Shown: positions 1-12,261, counted from the first letter of the stretch. The stretch is 64,000 bases of DNA from Daucus carota subsp. sativus (GCF_001625215.2 NC_030381.2:18005131-18069130); one strand, 5' to 3'. A program made the numbers and translations. The notes: generated by a model from the sequence alone, not told the origin.

Positions 1-229
1 ACAACACGAAAAGAAAGAACTTGCTTGTGTAATACCCAATCGTCATTAATATAGTGACAAGTGACACAAAAATAGGATCATGGTTGATTTTTTGGCTTCC
101 ACCCATCAGTGCTGAGACTAACTCTAGAAGTCAAGTTTTCAATTTCTTTATAAATTCTGTCTTTCTCAATCGCATAAACACTTAACAGGTCAGATTTTAC
201 AGTATTACTCGGCCGAAATTTCAAACAAG
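1..229 (-). pseudogene. hAT transposase, segment downstream of the Copia insertion
   Basis: Read on the minus strand this continues the transposase interrupted at 12262. The frame runs through NTVKSDLLSVYAIEK and then LTSRVSLSTDGW, which matches the plant hAT (RICESLEEPER-like) core just before the first catalytic aspartate (the D of TDGW). The five bases ACAAG at 225-229 are duplicated at 12262-12266, showing that the SIRE element landed inside this coding region. The frame runs off the left edge of the window, so the C-terminal hAT dimerisation domain cannot be judged. The gene is non-functional because of the 12-kb insertion and upstream stop codons. Confidence 0.75.
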
Positions 230-1745
230 TGTTAGGTCCTGAAACGATTGTAGAAGGGGGGGTTGAATACAATCGTCAATAAAAATCGCGGCGGAATAAT
301 CTGATTTGAATTAAACTTGTTAATCAGATTTTAATTAATTAATATAACAATGTTTTAAGTCGTTATATAATTAATAAGGTTCGTTTTAATGTCCACTAAA
401 GTTCGTAGAATAAATTCGACAGGATGTATTCTAGTTTAGTGATTAAAACAACCGAGTGATCAAAGCACAGAAAACTGTGGATATAACAATTGCAAGTTAC
501 AAACAACTTGAAAGCTTTTACAATGCTTGAACACTTACAAATGAAGAAGTGAAGCCATATTTATAGGCAAATCACTTGGATCTAGGTATGACAAAGAAAG
601 GAATGACTTTCTAGCTTAGGAATGACATTACAATGGAAGATATGACATTATTACACAAAGCCATGCCATAAAACAACGAAGGAATGACATTTAAATGGAA
701 TGTCATACTGCGAGGGGCGGTATGACTTTATTCCTTGGCCACTACACTTCATTTGGCATGACTTTACCAAAGAAAGTCATTCGGTTGAGGTGTATGACTT
801 TTTAAGTCATTTATAAGCAAGTCATACACACAATCAGAGAATGCCTAAATCAGAGACACGGAATGACATTTTTATGTCATACCAGTGTAAGTCTGATGCA
901 TGCAAACGGTATGACTTTTAATCAGAAAGTCATACCGAATGAAATATACATACAAACAGCATCAGAATGACTTTTTAAAGTCATTCCTGGGAATGTCATA
1001 AGGCAGGGCACGGTATGACATTATTATATAATGTCATACCGAGCTATTTGATGCATAAAACAGTTTAATTAATTTATATAAATATTAGATAATTACCCAC
1101 TTAATTATATTAATTATATAAATTCATAAATTAAATTAATTCGAAGGTGAATCAATTTAATAAATAAATTATACAACCAATTTAATTATTTTGATTAGTG
1201 AGATAATTAAATAAATACTTATAAAATTGTATATCTTCATCAGCAGAGACTTCAGGCTTGATTAAACTTGGTAGATCTTTGTCTTGATCGAACGACCACT
1301 TGTAGTTGATGCAACACATTTAATCTGAGTAGCTGACACACAAATCAACTGTCTGGTTCATCTGTATCTAGCTGAATTAAATATTCTTTATCAAATAAAC
1401 ATTTGAAACGAGGCTTGTTCGTCGAGTATATGTCTTCGTAGTTCTTCTTCATAAGTAACAATAGTATGGAATCTTCTGAATAAATAAAGTATTAAAACTT
1501 TATACCTTCTGGACTTCTGGACGTGCTACAAAAGATTATTTGTACACTGAGGCTTGAACATATTAATAAACTTCTTCCAGTGGTGTGCAGCAGCATCCTG
1601 AAATTCTTCAGACATATAATTTCAATAAATCACTTGACGTTCTTCGTACGGATTCCTTCAACAGTACTTGCTATTTACCTTGCTTTCTTATCAGAATTGA
1701 GTTGGTAACTCTTTAATTACAAATAGGCTAAACATATGCCTTTCA
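230..1745 (-). repeat. SIRE 3' LTR
   Basis: 1516-bp LTR starting TGTTAGGTCC and ending CATATGCCTTTCA on the plus strand. It matches 9808-12261 once the hAT insertion is removed. It holds a dense set of short palindromes (see 589-1041) followed by an AT-rich stretch. Confidence 0.93.
589..1041. repeat. Array of palindromic GGTATGAC...GTCATACC hairpins in the LTR
   Basis: Many copies of a degenerate unit, CGGTATGAC(T/A)TT then a short loop then its complement. Good examples are 755-784, 860-883, 907-937, 965-986 and 1011-1041; the last is a 31-bp near-perfect inverted repeat. Half-units (GGAATGAC, GTATGAC) fill the gaps. The same units occur in the other LTR from about 10170 and, in four better-preserved copies, at 3305-3516. 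Sireviruses are known to carry conserved multi-copy palindromic motifs in LTRs and near the PPT, so the arrangement supports the clade call. Their function is not known to me. Confidence 0.85.
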
Positions 1746-1760
1746 ATCTCGCCCTATTTG
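1746..1760 (-). promoter_or_regulatory. SIRE polypurine tract
   Basis: On the minus strand the purine-rich run AAATAGGGCGAGAT lies directly against the inner edge of the 3' LTR, where the plus-strand DNA primer is expected. Confidence 0.7.
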
Positions 1761-1948
1761 TTTGTTAACATAACATGCAAATTATCGAGAGGATAACTCA
1801 ACTAACTGATAAGACAAAGGATTAAACATGAATTATAAATAGCAAAAAGTTTCTGGTATTCCATTAAACATTCACCAGAATTCAAAAGATTACATTAGAT
1901 TACAAAAGGATGTTCTTACTGAACATATATTACAAGTCCCTAATGAAT

Positions 1949-2679
1949 CTAAAGATCAACTTCTCCTTCTTCGATATCATAAGTGTGAAGGATAGGAGTT
2001 GATGGTTCTTCCCTGGTTGGCACTTCAGATGTAGTGGATTCACCATGCTTCTTTCGTTCCCTTGCTAGAGCCAGTTGATGTAGTACTTCTAATTTCACAG
2101 GGTCTTCGCGGAAGTCTGATGGCTGAGATTTTGTAACATTTTTCATCCTTCGAAAGTACTGAGCAACATTCTTTCGAGTGCAGTAAGCAAGAATCACATC
2201 ATCAGCATCAGACTTAGCTTTAGAAGCAAAGCCCTTGATTCTTAAAAGAGTGGAGGCAAACACTCTAGCCAAAGTGTCGAAGAAAAGGTCCCACTCGGGC
2301 TTCAGATTGCCTTTCAACATCCTAGGCAAGTTTATTTCACCCTGATATAATATCGTTTGAAAGAATTGGGTGATCTCATCTTCAGTAGGGAGTTCAGCAA
2401 AATTCTCCCTCGGGAACCCTAGTATCCTATTCACATCGTCAGAGTTGATATGAATGGTACGTCTTCCATGTATATCTCCAGAAACCCGATAGTGTTCAGG
2501 GGTGTCGAGTAGAAGTCCTGAATTGGCTGTATCTGGAGTTCTGCATGAGCTGTAATAGCAGTGCTGACGAGCGACTGACTATTCAGAAAACGAACCCACG
2601 GTCTAAAACGTGCCAGACTTGCTTCCGGGTCGAAGAATCCATTCAAATTAGTCTCCTCAATAACAAAGCGACCGGCCAT
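1949..2679 (-). pseudogene. Extra ORF downstream of pol in the SIRE element (env-position ORF)
   Basis: Read from MAGRFVIEE at 2679. The first frame ends at 2431 and continues in another frame to 1949 (VNRILGFPRENF to EEGEVDL), so one small frameshift near 2435 breaks an otherwise open frame of about 240 residues. The DFYSTPL...NRILGFP region resembles the domain annotated as putative plant transposon protein found in many plant retroelements; that comparison is from memory. I see no signal peptide or clear membrane segment, so nothing here supports a true envelope protein. The position, between RNase H and the 3' LTR in the sense orientation, is where Sireviruses often carry an additional ORF. 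Its function is unknown. Confidence 0.65.
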
Positions 2680-3304
2680 TTTTAAAATTAAAAATTGAAT
2701 TAAGTGAGAATTTTTCAAATAAAATATTAATTTTCAAATTTCTCACAAATTTCAATTAATAATTAAATATCAATTAATTATTTAATTAATAATTCGATTT
2801 ATATATGTGTAAAATTGAATTAAAATTGAATTAATTTAAAATGGCAAAAGCAAAGTCCCAAACAATGTCTTAGCACAAACTAACTTCAAAAAATCCCAAT
2901 AGGGTTCTCAAAACCCTAAAATTCGAATCTAAGAAAGGGGGTTTCAAATCAGTCTAAACCACACCACCACAAATAGTTTAATACTGATAATCCACGGCCA
3001 AATGATCACAGAACCGGTAGAAACACGCTTAAACTCAGTCAAAATTGTCCTGACTCGGTCGACTCGGTTGAACTCGGTGAAAAGGGTTTCGGTTTTTCAA
3101 AATTTCGGCAGCAATTCGTGATGATTCCTTGATTAAACAAAGTTACCAGCAAGCTTTTGGCTTGAAATAACAGTAACCAGCAAGTTTATAACAAAAACTT
3201 GATAAAATCGAGCAAGAACGATGTCTGTGCGTGAGTACAGTGGAGAAGATGAAGTGAAGTGAAGGTATGAGATTGTTTGATTAAGTCATACGACTTGTGG
3301 GAAG

Positions 3305-3516
3305 CGGTATGACATTTCAAAGTAATGTCATACCGATAATCTCAATATGACATATTGAGTTGTTCGGTATGGAATTACTTAGGAATGTCATACCGAGGAA
3401 GGCATGAGGGTTGGTGAAAGAAACGGTATGACTTTCCGAGGGAAAGTCATGCCGCGTGCCAAAGCTTACAAAGGAAGCCACAGGCGGTATGACTTTTTCT
3501 GAAAAAGTCATACCGC
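3305..3516. repeat. Four tandem palindromic hairpins between RNase H and the 3' ORF of the SIRE element
   Basis: Near-perfect inverted repeats of 31-33 bp at 3305-3335, 3365-3395, 3424-3454 and 3484-3516, spaced about 60 bp apart. Each begins (G)CGGTATG and ends CATACCG(C) or CATGCCG. They share the stem sequence of the LTR hairpins but are cleaner. Confidence 0.9.
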
Positions 3517-3984
3517 ACTATTAAAACAGAATTTTAATAAAATAAAATAGAATATTATGATTTTTGATTAATTAAAAACAATAAAACCTTTTGCACATTT
3601 AATCAAAAATCTAATACACATAATATATAATATTTTACACATATATTTTATAAAATTCAACTTTAATTAAATATAAATACTTATGAGTTTAACTTTAATT
3701 CATTAAAATGAATTAACTTAAAATCAAATATTTATACTTAATTAATTTTGAAAAATACAAAATAAATACATATAATTATCTAAATGCACGGAGAATATTA
3801 CAGGGGAGTATGCAGCACTTAGAAAATTATATGGACATATATGAACATGCATAATTACAAATAAAATTATCAGATAATTTACAAACAATTATATAAAATC
3901 TAATAAAATAAATATAATTACACAGAAAATTCACAAAAATATATAATAATATATAAAATACATATAAAATATATATACAGAGAA
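3517..3984. other. AT-rich non-coding spacer in the SIRE element
   Basis: AT-rich sequence between the hairpin cluster and the RNase H stop codon. No coding or structural feature recognised. Confidence 0.6.
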
Positions 3985-6900
3985 TCATGGCATATTTAAC
4001 ATCCCTAGCTCACAAACCAACTTAGAGAAAGTGGATTCATCAAGTGGTTTTGTGAAGATGTCTGCAATCTGATCAGCCGTGGGTACGAAATGTAACACCA
4101 CAGTACCATTCATGACATGTTCTCGAATGAAATGATACCTGATATCTATGTGCTTGGTCCTGGAGTGTTGCACTGGATTGTTTGAAATGGCTATGACACT
4201 GGTGTTATCACAAAATATTGGAATTTTGTCGACAGATATACCATAATCATTCAATTGGTTTCTGATCCAGAGAATCTGAGCACAGCAACTGCCAGCAGCT
4301 ATGTACTCAGCTTCAGCAGTAGAAGTGGACACTTAGTGTTGCTTCTTGTTGTACCAGGAAACCAACCGACATCCTAGAAATTGACAACTTCCAGACGTAC
4401 TCTTTCTATCAATCCTGCGACCTGCATAATTAGAATCTGTATAGCCGGTTAAGTCAAAACCAGTATTCTTAGGGTACCAAATACCTAAACCAAGTGTACC
4501 CTTAAGATATCTAAAGATTCTTTTGACGGCTATAAGATGTGATTCTTTAGGATCAGCCTGAAACCTAGCACACAAACATGTTGCAAACATAATATCTGGT
4601 CTACTAGCAGTGAGATAGAGTAATGAGCCAATCATACCTCGATAGCTTGAGATATCAACTTTCTTACCAGATTTATCCTGGTCAAGCTTAGTGGCAGTGG
4701 CCATGGGTGTCTTTGCCGGTGAACAGTCTTCTAGATTGTACTTTCTTAGAAGATCTCTGACATATTTTGACTGGCAAATAAAGATTCCATCTTCCTTTTG
4801 GCTTACTTGAAGACCAAGAAAGTAGGATAGCTCACCCATCATACTCATTTCATAATTACTCTGCATTAACTTAGCAAATCTCTTGCACAAGTTATCGTTA
4901 GTGGAACCAAATATAATATCATCAACATATATTTGAACAAATATCATATCATTATCATGCAATTTGTAAAAGAGAGTTTTGTCTATGACACCTCTAGTAA
5001 ATTTATTTTCAATTAAAAATTCAGAGAGGGTGTCATACCATGTCCTTGGTGACTGCTTGAGTCCATAGACAGCTTTGAATAGGAAGTACACAAAATCAGC
5101 AAATTCTGGATTTTCAAAGCCAGGGGCTGTTCCAGATATACTTCTTCTTCCAGCTTTCCATTCAGAAATGCACTTTTCACATCCATCTGATAAACTTTGA
5201 AGTTGGAGTGTGCAGCAAATGCAAGAAATATTCTGATGGCTTCAAGACGAGCAACTGGAGCATAGGTTTCATCATAATCAATTCCTTCTTCTTGAGAATA
5301 ACCTTTTGCAAACAGTCTGGCTTTGTTTCTCACAACAATGCCATCACCATCTAGCTTGTTACGGAAGACCCATCTAGCTCCAATTGTAGACTTTCCTTTT
5401 GGTCTTGGAACCAGGGCCCAGACTTCTTGTCTCTCAAATTGATTGAGTTCTTCTTGCATGGCAAGAACCCAATCAGGATCAGCAAGTGCTTCATCTATTT
5501 TCTTTGGTTCTAGTTGAGATAGAAATCCAGAAAATAAACATTCGTTAGATGTAGCACTTCTAGTCCTTACACCAACATCAGGATCACCAATAATCAGATC
5601 AAAGGGATGATCTCTGCTTCAAATCCTTTCCCTTGGAAGTTATGTCCTTGATGATTCAGCAGTATTATCATTAAGCTGATGTGTATGACTAGTTGATCCA
5701 CCACTAGCATCAGTGGAATCTCCAGCATTATTGCCATTTCCTCCACCATTGCCTGGATCATTATCATTGTTGTCATCACCTATTGCAACCTCAGGTGGCA
5801 CATCATCATCTGAATCATAATCTGGATAGTTGTCAAACTTCAGAGATTCAGATGGATCAGCAGATTGTAAACTTGGTAGTTTAGTGTCATCAAATGTTAC
5901 ATTGACACTAACTTTCACTGACAGAGTATCAATTACAAAAACTCTATAAGCATTATTTGTATAACCAACAAAAATTGCTTCAGATGCCTTTGGATCAAAC
6001 TTGTTCAAGTTCTCTTCACCATCCTTGAGAACATAACACTTGGCTCCAATGACATGAAGATGTTTGACATATGGTTTCTTGTTTTTATACAGATGAAATG
6101 GAGTTTTCATATGATCCTTGTTGATCAAAGTTCTATTCTGGGTATAGCAGGCAGTAGACACAGCTTCAGCCCAAAAGTACAGTGGAAGCTTTGATTCAGC
6201 AATCATAGTCCTTGCAGCTTCAATCAGTGTACGATTCTTTCTTTCGACGACTCCATTCTGCTGTGGAGTCCTTGGTGTTGAATACTGCCTTCTAATTCCC
6301 TTTTCAGAGTAAAAGTTGATTAAAGTTTGATTCTTGAATTCAGTGCCATTATCTGACCTTACAGCTTTCACTGGCACACCTTTATCCAATTCAACTGACT
6401 TAATATGATCAATCACTGTCATCGGGGTTTCATCCTTAGAAGCCAAGAAGTAAACCCGAGTAAATTTCGAGAAGTCATCCACAATAACCAAGGCATATCT
6501 TCCTCCATCAATTGATGCAACATTCACGGGGCCAAACAAATCCATATGCAGTAAGTGAAGTGGACTTGTAATGGTATTGATGGTCTTGCCTTTGTGAGAT
6601 GCTCTCTTCGCTTTTCCTTTCTAACAAGCTTCACATAGATCATCAGTTGAGAATTCCAGGGAAGGCAAACCTCTCACTAGGTCTCTCTTGACTAGAGAGT
6701 TCATGGTTTTGAAGTTGAGGTGTGAGAGCTTCTTATGCCATCACCAACTATCTTCAGCAGACGCTTTGGCGTAGAAACAGTGAACTTCGTTTCCTGGTCC
6801 TGAAGACAAATCAGCTACGAATATATTGCCTTTCCTTATGCCACATAGTGAAGGACGCTTATCCTTGATATGTTTAATGATACATATCTCCTTTTCAAAA

Positions 6901-7181
6901 TGAACATAATATCCCTTGTCACAAAATTGGCTGACACTCAGGAGATTATGTTGAAGTCCTTCAACTATTGCAATATCTTCTATGATGATCCTTCCAATTT
7001 TGTACTTGCCATATCCCACAGTACGACCTTTGCTATTATCAGCAAAACTGACTGTTGGGCCAGCTCCTTCTCTTATGTCTTCCAGCAGGGATCTATTGCT
7101 AGTCATGTGCATTGACGCTCCACTGTCAAGAACCCAGGTAACTCGTACAATTCCACTAGCACCCTGCAAAAGACAACTTGA
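3985..7181 (-). pseudogene. SIRE Copia pol: protease, integrase, RT and RNase H, broken
   Basis: Domains in order on the minus strand. Retropepsin has active site DSGAS (near 7130). The GAG-pre-integrase/zinc part is broken by a TGA after KASAEDSW and a TAG after DDLCEAC. The integrase core begins MDLFGPVNVAS at 6545, with SDNGTEF and the PQQNGVVER glutamate region. RT spans 5459-4333 with YVDDIIF. RNase H contains STAEAEYIA and HSRTKHIDIRYHF. Frameshifts lie near 5640 (after integrase) and near 5100 (inside RT), and a TAA at about 4330 separates RT from RNase H. Several stops fit C-to-T or G-to-A changes of Gln or Trp codons. The protein cannot be made intact. Confidence 0.93.
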
Positions 7182-9632
7182 TTAAACCTTCTTTGGGACC
7201 CACACTTGATTGGGTCCAGCAAATTTAAAGAATTGATTTCTATCAGGTAATACAACAGAGCCTCTTGGACTGATACTTGGTTCAGATTTGACTGAACTTA
7301 CTTCCTTAACAACAGCCTTATAAACCTTGGTTTTAGGCTTTGGAACATAAGTCTCCTTCCTAACACGAGGAGTACAAGCAGTCTTTGATCTAGCATGTTT
7401 ATTGTTTGTGTGTTGTCTAGGAGATGTGTTTTCATTTTTAGCATGCAAATTTCTAAAATAAGTAGACATCATATTGAAAGCACAGGTCATGCAATTATCA
7501 ACACCACAACATTTATGACATGCATCAAAAACAGGATCAACAGGAATATCAGTCACAGCAGTAGGAACATCAATAGATTCTACTCTAACCTTGTTAACAG
7601 ATTTAAAGTTCTCAGTAGAATGACATCTATTGTTCTTGTTCTTACGATTCACAAAATTATTAGGCTTGTTGAATTTAGTTCTCTCAGAGTTGACACCTAA
7701 ACCAGCTTTAGGCAACCTAACATTGCCTTTCACTTTGATTGGTTTCAGTGATGTCAGGATCTCATCTCTCTTATCATTACTCTCTTTCAATTTAAGGTCT
7801 TCCTGTTTAAGTTCATATTCAATGACAACAGGAGTTTCTAACAGAGGTTCAGCTTCTGAGTATTTGAACAGGGGTTGAGGGGAATCTTTCAAAACAAAAG
7901 GAATTTCTCTCTCCTCAGCACTCTTCTTAAAGGGAGTAATGTTACTAGCCTTACCTACAGATTTGTTATAGTCAAAACCTATTCCAACAGTTCTCTTGAT
8001 CTCTTGTTTATCATTAAGTTCTTTGACTATAGTGGAGGCATCCTTAAAGGCTTTACATTTCACTTTCTCTTCGTCTAGCTGAAGTCTTAAAGCAATCTCA
8101 CCTTTTTCTAGAACTCTGACTTTAGCAACTTGTAATCCTAAATCCATAGTCAGTTGTTCAATTTTAGGTTTTAATACGTTCATCTCATTCATCTTATAAG
8201 CATGAATATCTAAGACTAGTGTATCAATTTTAAGATTGGAAGCTTTCAACTTTTTAATAGCATCATCTCTTTCAAGTCCTAATTGCATAAAAAGTTTAGG
8301 GCATGTAGGATCTACCTGAAAGCTTCCAGCAGGAGGAGGTGAGGATGATCCAGCATTAGCCATAAGAGCAACATTCTCTAGCTGCTCCTCTTCATCACTA
8401 TCTGTATCATCCCAGCTTTTCCCTTCTGCCAGATAAGACTTGCTTTTAAAACTTTGACTTCCAGAAGTACCCTGATGCTTTCTCACTAGTGCATCATACT
8501 TCTGCTTCAGATCGTCGTAGGAATCTTTTCTCTTTCCTTGAACCTTGGGCTGTTTGCATTCAGTTGCAAAGTGTCCTGGTTCACCACAGTTAAAGCATTT
8601 GAACTTGCTTCTATCCACCATCCCAGTCTTGTATCCTCCTTTGCTTGTAGAAGATGAATAACCTCCTTTTTGAAACCTGTTGACAGTAGGTTTGTACTTC
8701 TAGGAGGGGTTCTTTCTGAATCTCATGTTTCCAAACTTCTTGGCAAACAGTGATAGAGATTGATCTTCTAATTGTTCTAACTCTTCCATTGTATAGAACT
8801 CTTCATCACCACTGGAAAAAGCAGTCTGACCCATCTCAGGTACAACAAATTCCTGAGTGGTTTTAGAAGGAACAACAACATCCTTCTTCTCTTCCGGTAC
8901 AGGTGACTCAACAACTAGAGCTCTCGAATGGTTCAGTGTTTTACCCCAGCCATATCTCTGTTTACTTTGAACTTGTTAAAGTTCATAAGTTTTCAACACT
9001 CCGTAGAGTCTCTCCAGAGATATCTCATTCAGATCTCTGCTTTCCCTGATGGCAGTGATTCTGTGTTCCAGATGTTCAAGAAGTGTTAAGAGAAATTTCA
9101 TGTTGACCTCTTTCTTGTCGTAGTATTTCCCATTTAAATTTAGATTATTAATCAGATTATTAAGTCTGATAAACACTTCTGAAATCCCTTCTCCGGGATT
9201 GGAACCAAACTGTTCATACTGAGCCATCAGTATCTCTTTCTTGTTTTCTCTAACTTCGTCTGAGCCTTCATTGATGATCTCTAATGTATCCCAGATTTGC
9301 TTGGCGTTTGTACAATTAACAACAGCATTGTACATTACTGGATCTAAAGATTCTACCAAAATCAGTTGAAGAGCGTCATCTAAGTTCATTTGTTCACCCT
9401 CTTCATCTGTGTACTCATGAAGTTCTTTCGGAATGGTCTGATGAGGTATTAACACACCTTCTTCTTCGTGTGCTAATATGACTTTCATCGGAATAGAAAC
9501 ACCCTTGTTTAATATCCCGATATATTTTCTGTTGGCGGTGCGGAGGAATAATAACATGTGCCTCTTCCAAAGGCTAAAGTGTTCCTTGCTGAACGGTGGG
9601 ATTTTGATGCTACTGATCTTTTGTGTACTCAT
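7182..9632 (-). pseudogene. SIRE Copia gag with zinc knuckle, broken
   Basis: Gag begins MSTQKISSIKIPPF at 9632 and covers the UBN2-type capsid region (FSLWKRHM, NAKQIWDTLE, RLNNLINNL) up to a TAA at about 8975, probably a mutated Gln codon. The frame continues past a further TAG at about 8703 into a 479-residue open stretch (8621-7182) with the CCHC knuckle CFNCGEPGHFATEC and a long charged tail containing a CHKCCGVDNCMTC cysteine cluster (about 7535-7485). A TAA ends this stretch just before the protease. Gag would form the virus-like particle, with the knuckle packaging RNA. At least three stops inactivate it. Confidence 0.9.
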
Positions 9633-9793
9633 GTTTAAAGATTTGAAGTGAATAGTGTTTGGATGAGATTTGGATTTTTGAAAGAAAAATATTTTAAATC
9701 AGAATTAATTTTTGGAATAAAATAATTCGAATAAAAAATATTTGGACGTTATAGAGTGTGTATAGGATCTGATACGGAAAAATGGTATCAACC

Positions 9794-9805
9794 GCTCTGA
9801 TGCCA
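9794..9805 (-). promoter_or_regulatory. SIRE primer binding site (initiator tRNA-Met)
   Basis: On the minus strand TGGCATCAGAGC follows the 5' LTR after two bases. It differs at one position from the usual Copia PBS TGGTATCAGAGC, which pairs with initiator tRNA-Met. Confidence 0.9.
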
Positions 9806-10487
9806 ATTGTTAGGTCCTGAAACGATTGTAGAAGGGGGGGTTGAATACAATCGTCAATAAAAATCGCGGCGGAATAATCTGATTTGAATTAAACTTGTTA
9901 ATCAGATTTTAATTAATTAATATAACAATGTTTTAAGTCGTTATATAATTAATAAGGTTCGTTTTAATGTCCACTAAAGTTCGTAGAATAAATTCGACAG
10001 GATGTATTTTAGTTTAGTGATTAAAACAACCGAGTGATCAAAGCACAGAAAAATGTGGATATAACAATTGCAAGTTACAAACAACTTGAAAGCTTTTACA
10101 ATGCTTGAACACTTACAAATGAAGAAGTGAAGCCATATTTATAGGCAAATCACTTGGATCTAGGTATGACAAAGAAAGGAATGACTTTCTAGCTTAGGAA
10201 TGACATTACAATGGAAGATATGACATTATTACACAAAGCCATGCCATAAAACAATGAAGGAATGACATTTAAATGGAATGTCATACTTCCAGGGGCGGTA
10301 TGACTTTATTCCTTGGCCACTACACTTCATTTGGCATGACTTTACCAAAGAAAGTCATTCGGTTGAGCTTTGTATGACTTTTTAAGTCATTTATAAGCAA
10401 GTCATACACACAATCAGAGAATGCCTAAATCAGAGACACGGTATGACATTTTTATGTCATACCAGTGTAAGTCTGATGCATGCAAAC

Positions 10488-10663
10488 TAGGGGTGAGCAG
10501 GAAAAACCGAAACCACAAAAAAAACCTAAAAAAACCGAAAAACCACACCGAAAAAAACCAAACCGCAAATAAAACCGAAAATAACCGAGATAAAAAACCG
10601 AAATTAGTGGTGCGGTTTTATTTTCGGTTTTATACTAAAACCGCACCGAAATTAACCGAACCG

Positions 10664-10751
<88 letters not shown>

Positions 10752-11415
10752 ATAAAGCATTTTAGTCATTTTAAAATTTCACATCTAATTTTTTGTGGAG
10801 GTTCTTCTTCGTACTTGCATACTTGCTGAGTCACTTAAATAACCGGGCACCCAAATATTTGGAGGAGCGCTTGATCGAAAACTAGGGCTATTGTGATTTG
10901 CCACAAAGTAAAAATATTTCTGCTGTTAATCTGCTGATCAAATTTTATTATGAAACTTATTCTACTTTTTTTTATTTATGTACTTTTTGAACATTTTTTT
11001 ATTTGAATTTCATGATTAGTTGATTTTGGGTAATTTTATTGACTTGACATCATCTAATTTCTTGTCAAAATACGTATGTTTTAGTTTTTATTGTGTATTA
11101 AGGTTTTTTTAGATGAAAGTATGTAATGTTTCCTATATCCTTATATAGAAACAATAGTAAATAGTAACCGAACATATTGTACATGTTCATGAAAATTTTA
11201 TATTTTTTTTAAAAAATTCATTATGCACAAGAGTAGCAAATAATAGTGGAAAAACCAAAAAAAAACCGCAACCGACTAATGGTTAACCGCAACCGAAAAA
11301 CCATTTTAATTGGTGCGGTTACGGTTAATGATGATTAACCGAACCGAACCGCATTCATCGGTTTGGTAACGGTTAATGTCCGGAACCGCACCAAACCACA
11401 CCATGCACACCCCTA
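10488..11415. mobile_element. Non-autonomous hAT element inside the SIRE LTR
   Basis: Terminal inverted repeats TAGGGGTGAGCA and (reverse complement of the right end) TAGGGGTGTGCA. The 8-bp target duplication ATGCAAAC is at 10480-10487 and 11416-11423. The interior is full of AACCGAAACCG / CGGTTTCGGTT subterminal repeats and contains no transposase. The uninterrupted target site is visible in the other LTR (near 900), which confirms both boundaries. Confidence 0.96.
10667..10748. repeat. (TA)n microsatellite, about 40 units
   Basis: Uninterrupted TA dinucleotide run of about 80 bp inside the hAT element. The length is likely polymorphic. Confidence 0.95.
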
Positions 11416-12261
11416 ATGCAAACGGTATGACTTTTAATCAGAAAGTCATACCGAATGAAATATACATACAAACAGCATCAGAATGACTTTTTAAAGTCAT
11501 TCCTGGGAATGTCATAAGGCAGGGCACGGTATGACATTATTATATAATGTCATACCGAGCTATTTGATGCATAAAACAGTTTAATTAATTTATATAAATA
11601 TTAGATAATTACCCACTTAATTATATTAATTATATAAATTCATAAATTAAATTAATTCGAAGGTGAATCAATTAAATAAATAAATTATACAACCAATTTA
11701 ATTATTTTGATTAGTGAGATAATTAAATAAATACTTATAAAATTGTATATCTTCATCAGCAGAGACTTCAGGCTTGATTAAACTTTGTAGATCTTTGTCT
11801 TGATCGAACGGCCACTTGTAGTTGATGCAGAACATTTAATATGAGGAGCTGACACACAAATGTACTGTCGGGTTCATCTGTATCTAGCTGAATTAAATAT
11901 TCTTTATCAAATAAACATTTGAAACGAGGCTTGTTCGTCGAGTATATGTCTTCGTAGTTCTTCTTCATAAGTAACAATAGTATGGAATTTTCTGAATAAA
12001 TAAAATATTAAAACTTTATACCTTCTGGACTTCTGGACGTGCTACAAAAGATTATTTGTACACTGAGGCTTGAACATATTAATGAACTTCTTCCAGTGGT
12101 GTGCAGCAGCATCCTGAAATTCTTCAGACATATAATTTCAATAAATCACTTGACGTTCTTCGTACGGATTCCTTCAACAGTACTTGCTATTTACCTTGCT
12201 TTCTTATCAGAGTTGAGTTGGTACCTCTTTAATTACATATAGGCTAAACATATGACTTTCA

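Larger units (their letters stand above)
230..12261 (-). mobile_element. SIRE/Sirevirus-type Ty1-Copia retrotransposon, complete but decayed
   Basis: Full-length LTR retrotransposon on the minus strand: 5' LTR 9808-12261, PBS, gag, protease, integrase, RT, RNase H, an extra ORF after pol, PPT, 3' LTR 230-1745. Both LTRs have TGTTAGG at one end and TTTCA at the other. The 5-bp duplication ACAAG is present at 225-229 and 12262-12266. By eye the LTRs differ at roughly 25-30 positions over about 1.5 kb, so the insertion is fairly recent, yet the coding region already has several stops and frameshifts. The SIRE assignment rests on the RNase H signature, the large gag, the long LTRs and the extra 3' ORF. 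The host sequence is a hAT transposase gene. Confidence 0.93.
9808..12261 (-). repeat. SIRE 5' LTR, interrupted by a hAT element
   Basis: The LTR starts TGTTAGGTCC and ends TATGACTTTCA, with ACAAG duplicated just outside. Removing the 928-bp hAT insertion and one copy of its 8-bp duplication leaves about 1.52 kb collinear with the 3' LTR. The hairpin array is present on both sides of the insertion. Confidence 0.93.

Noticed and set aside
3317..3511. Small minus-strand ORF over the SIRE hairpins
   Set aside because: It spans four palindromes and encodes only their repeated translation. Not a gene.
3305..3516. CRISPR-like array
   Set aside because: Regular palindromes in a plant retrotransposon without unique spacers or cas genes; explained as Sirevirus-type hairpins.
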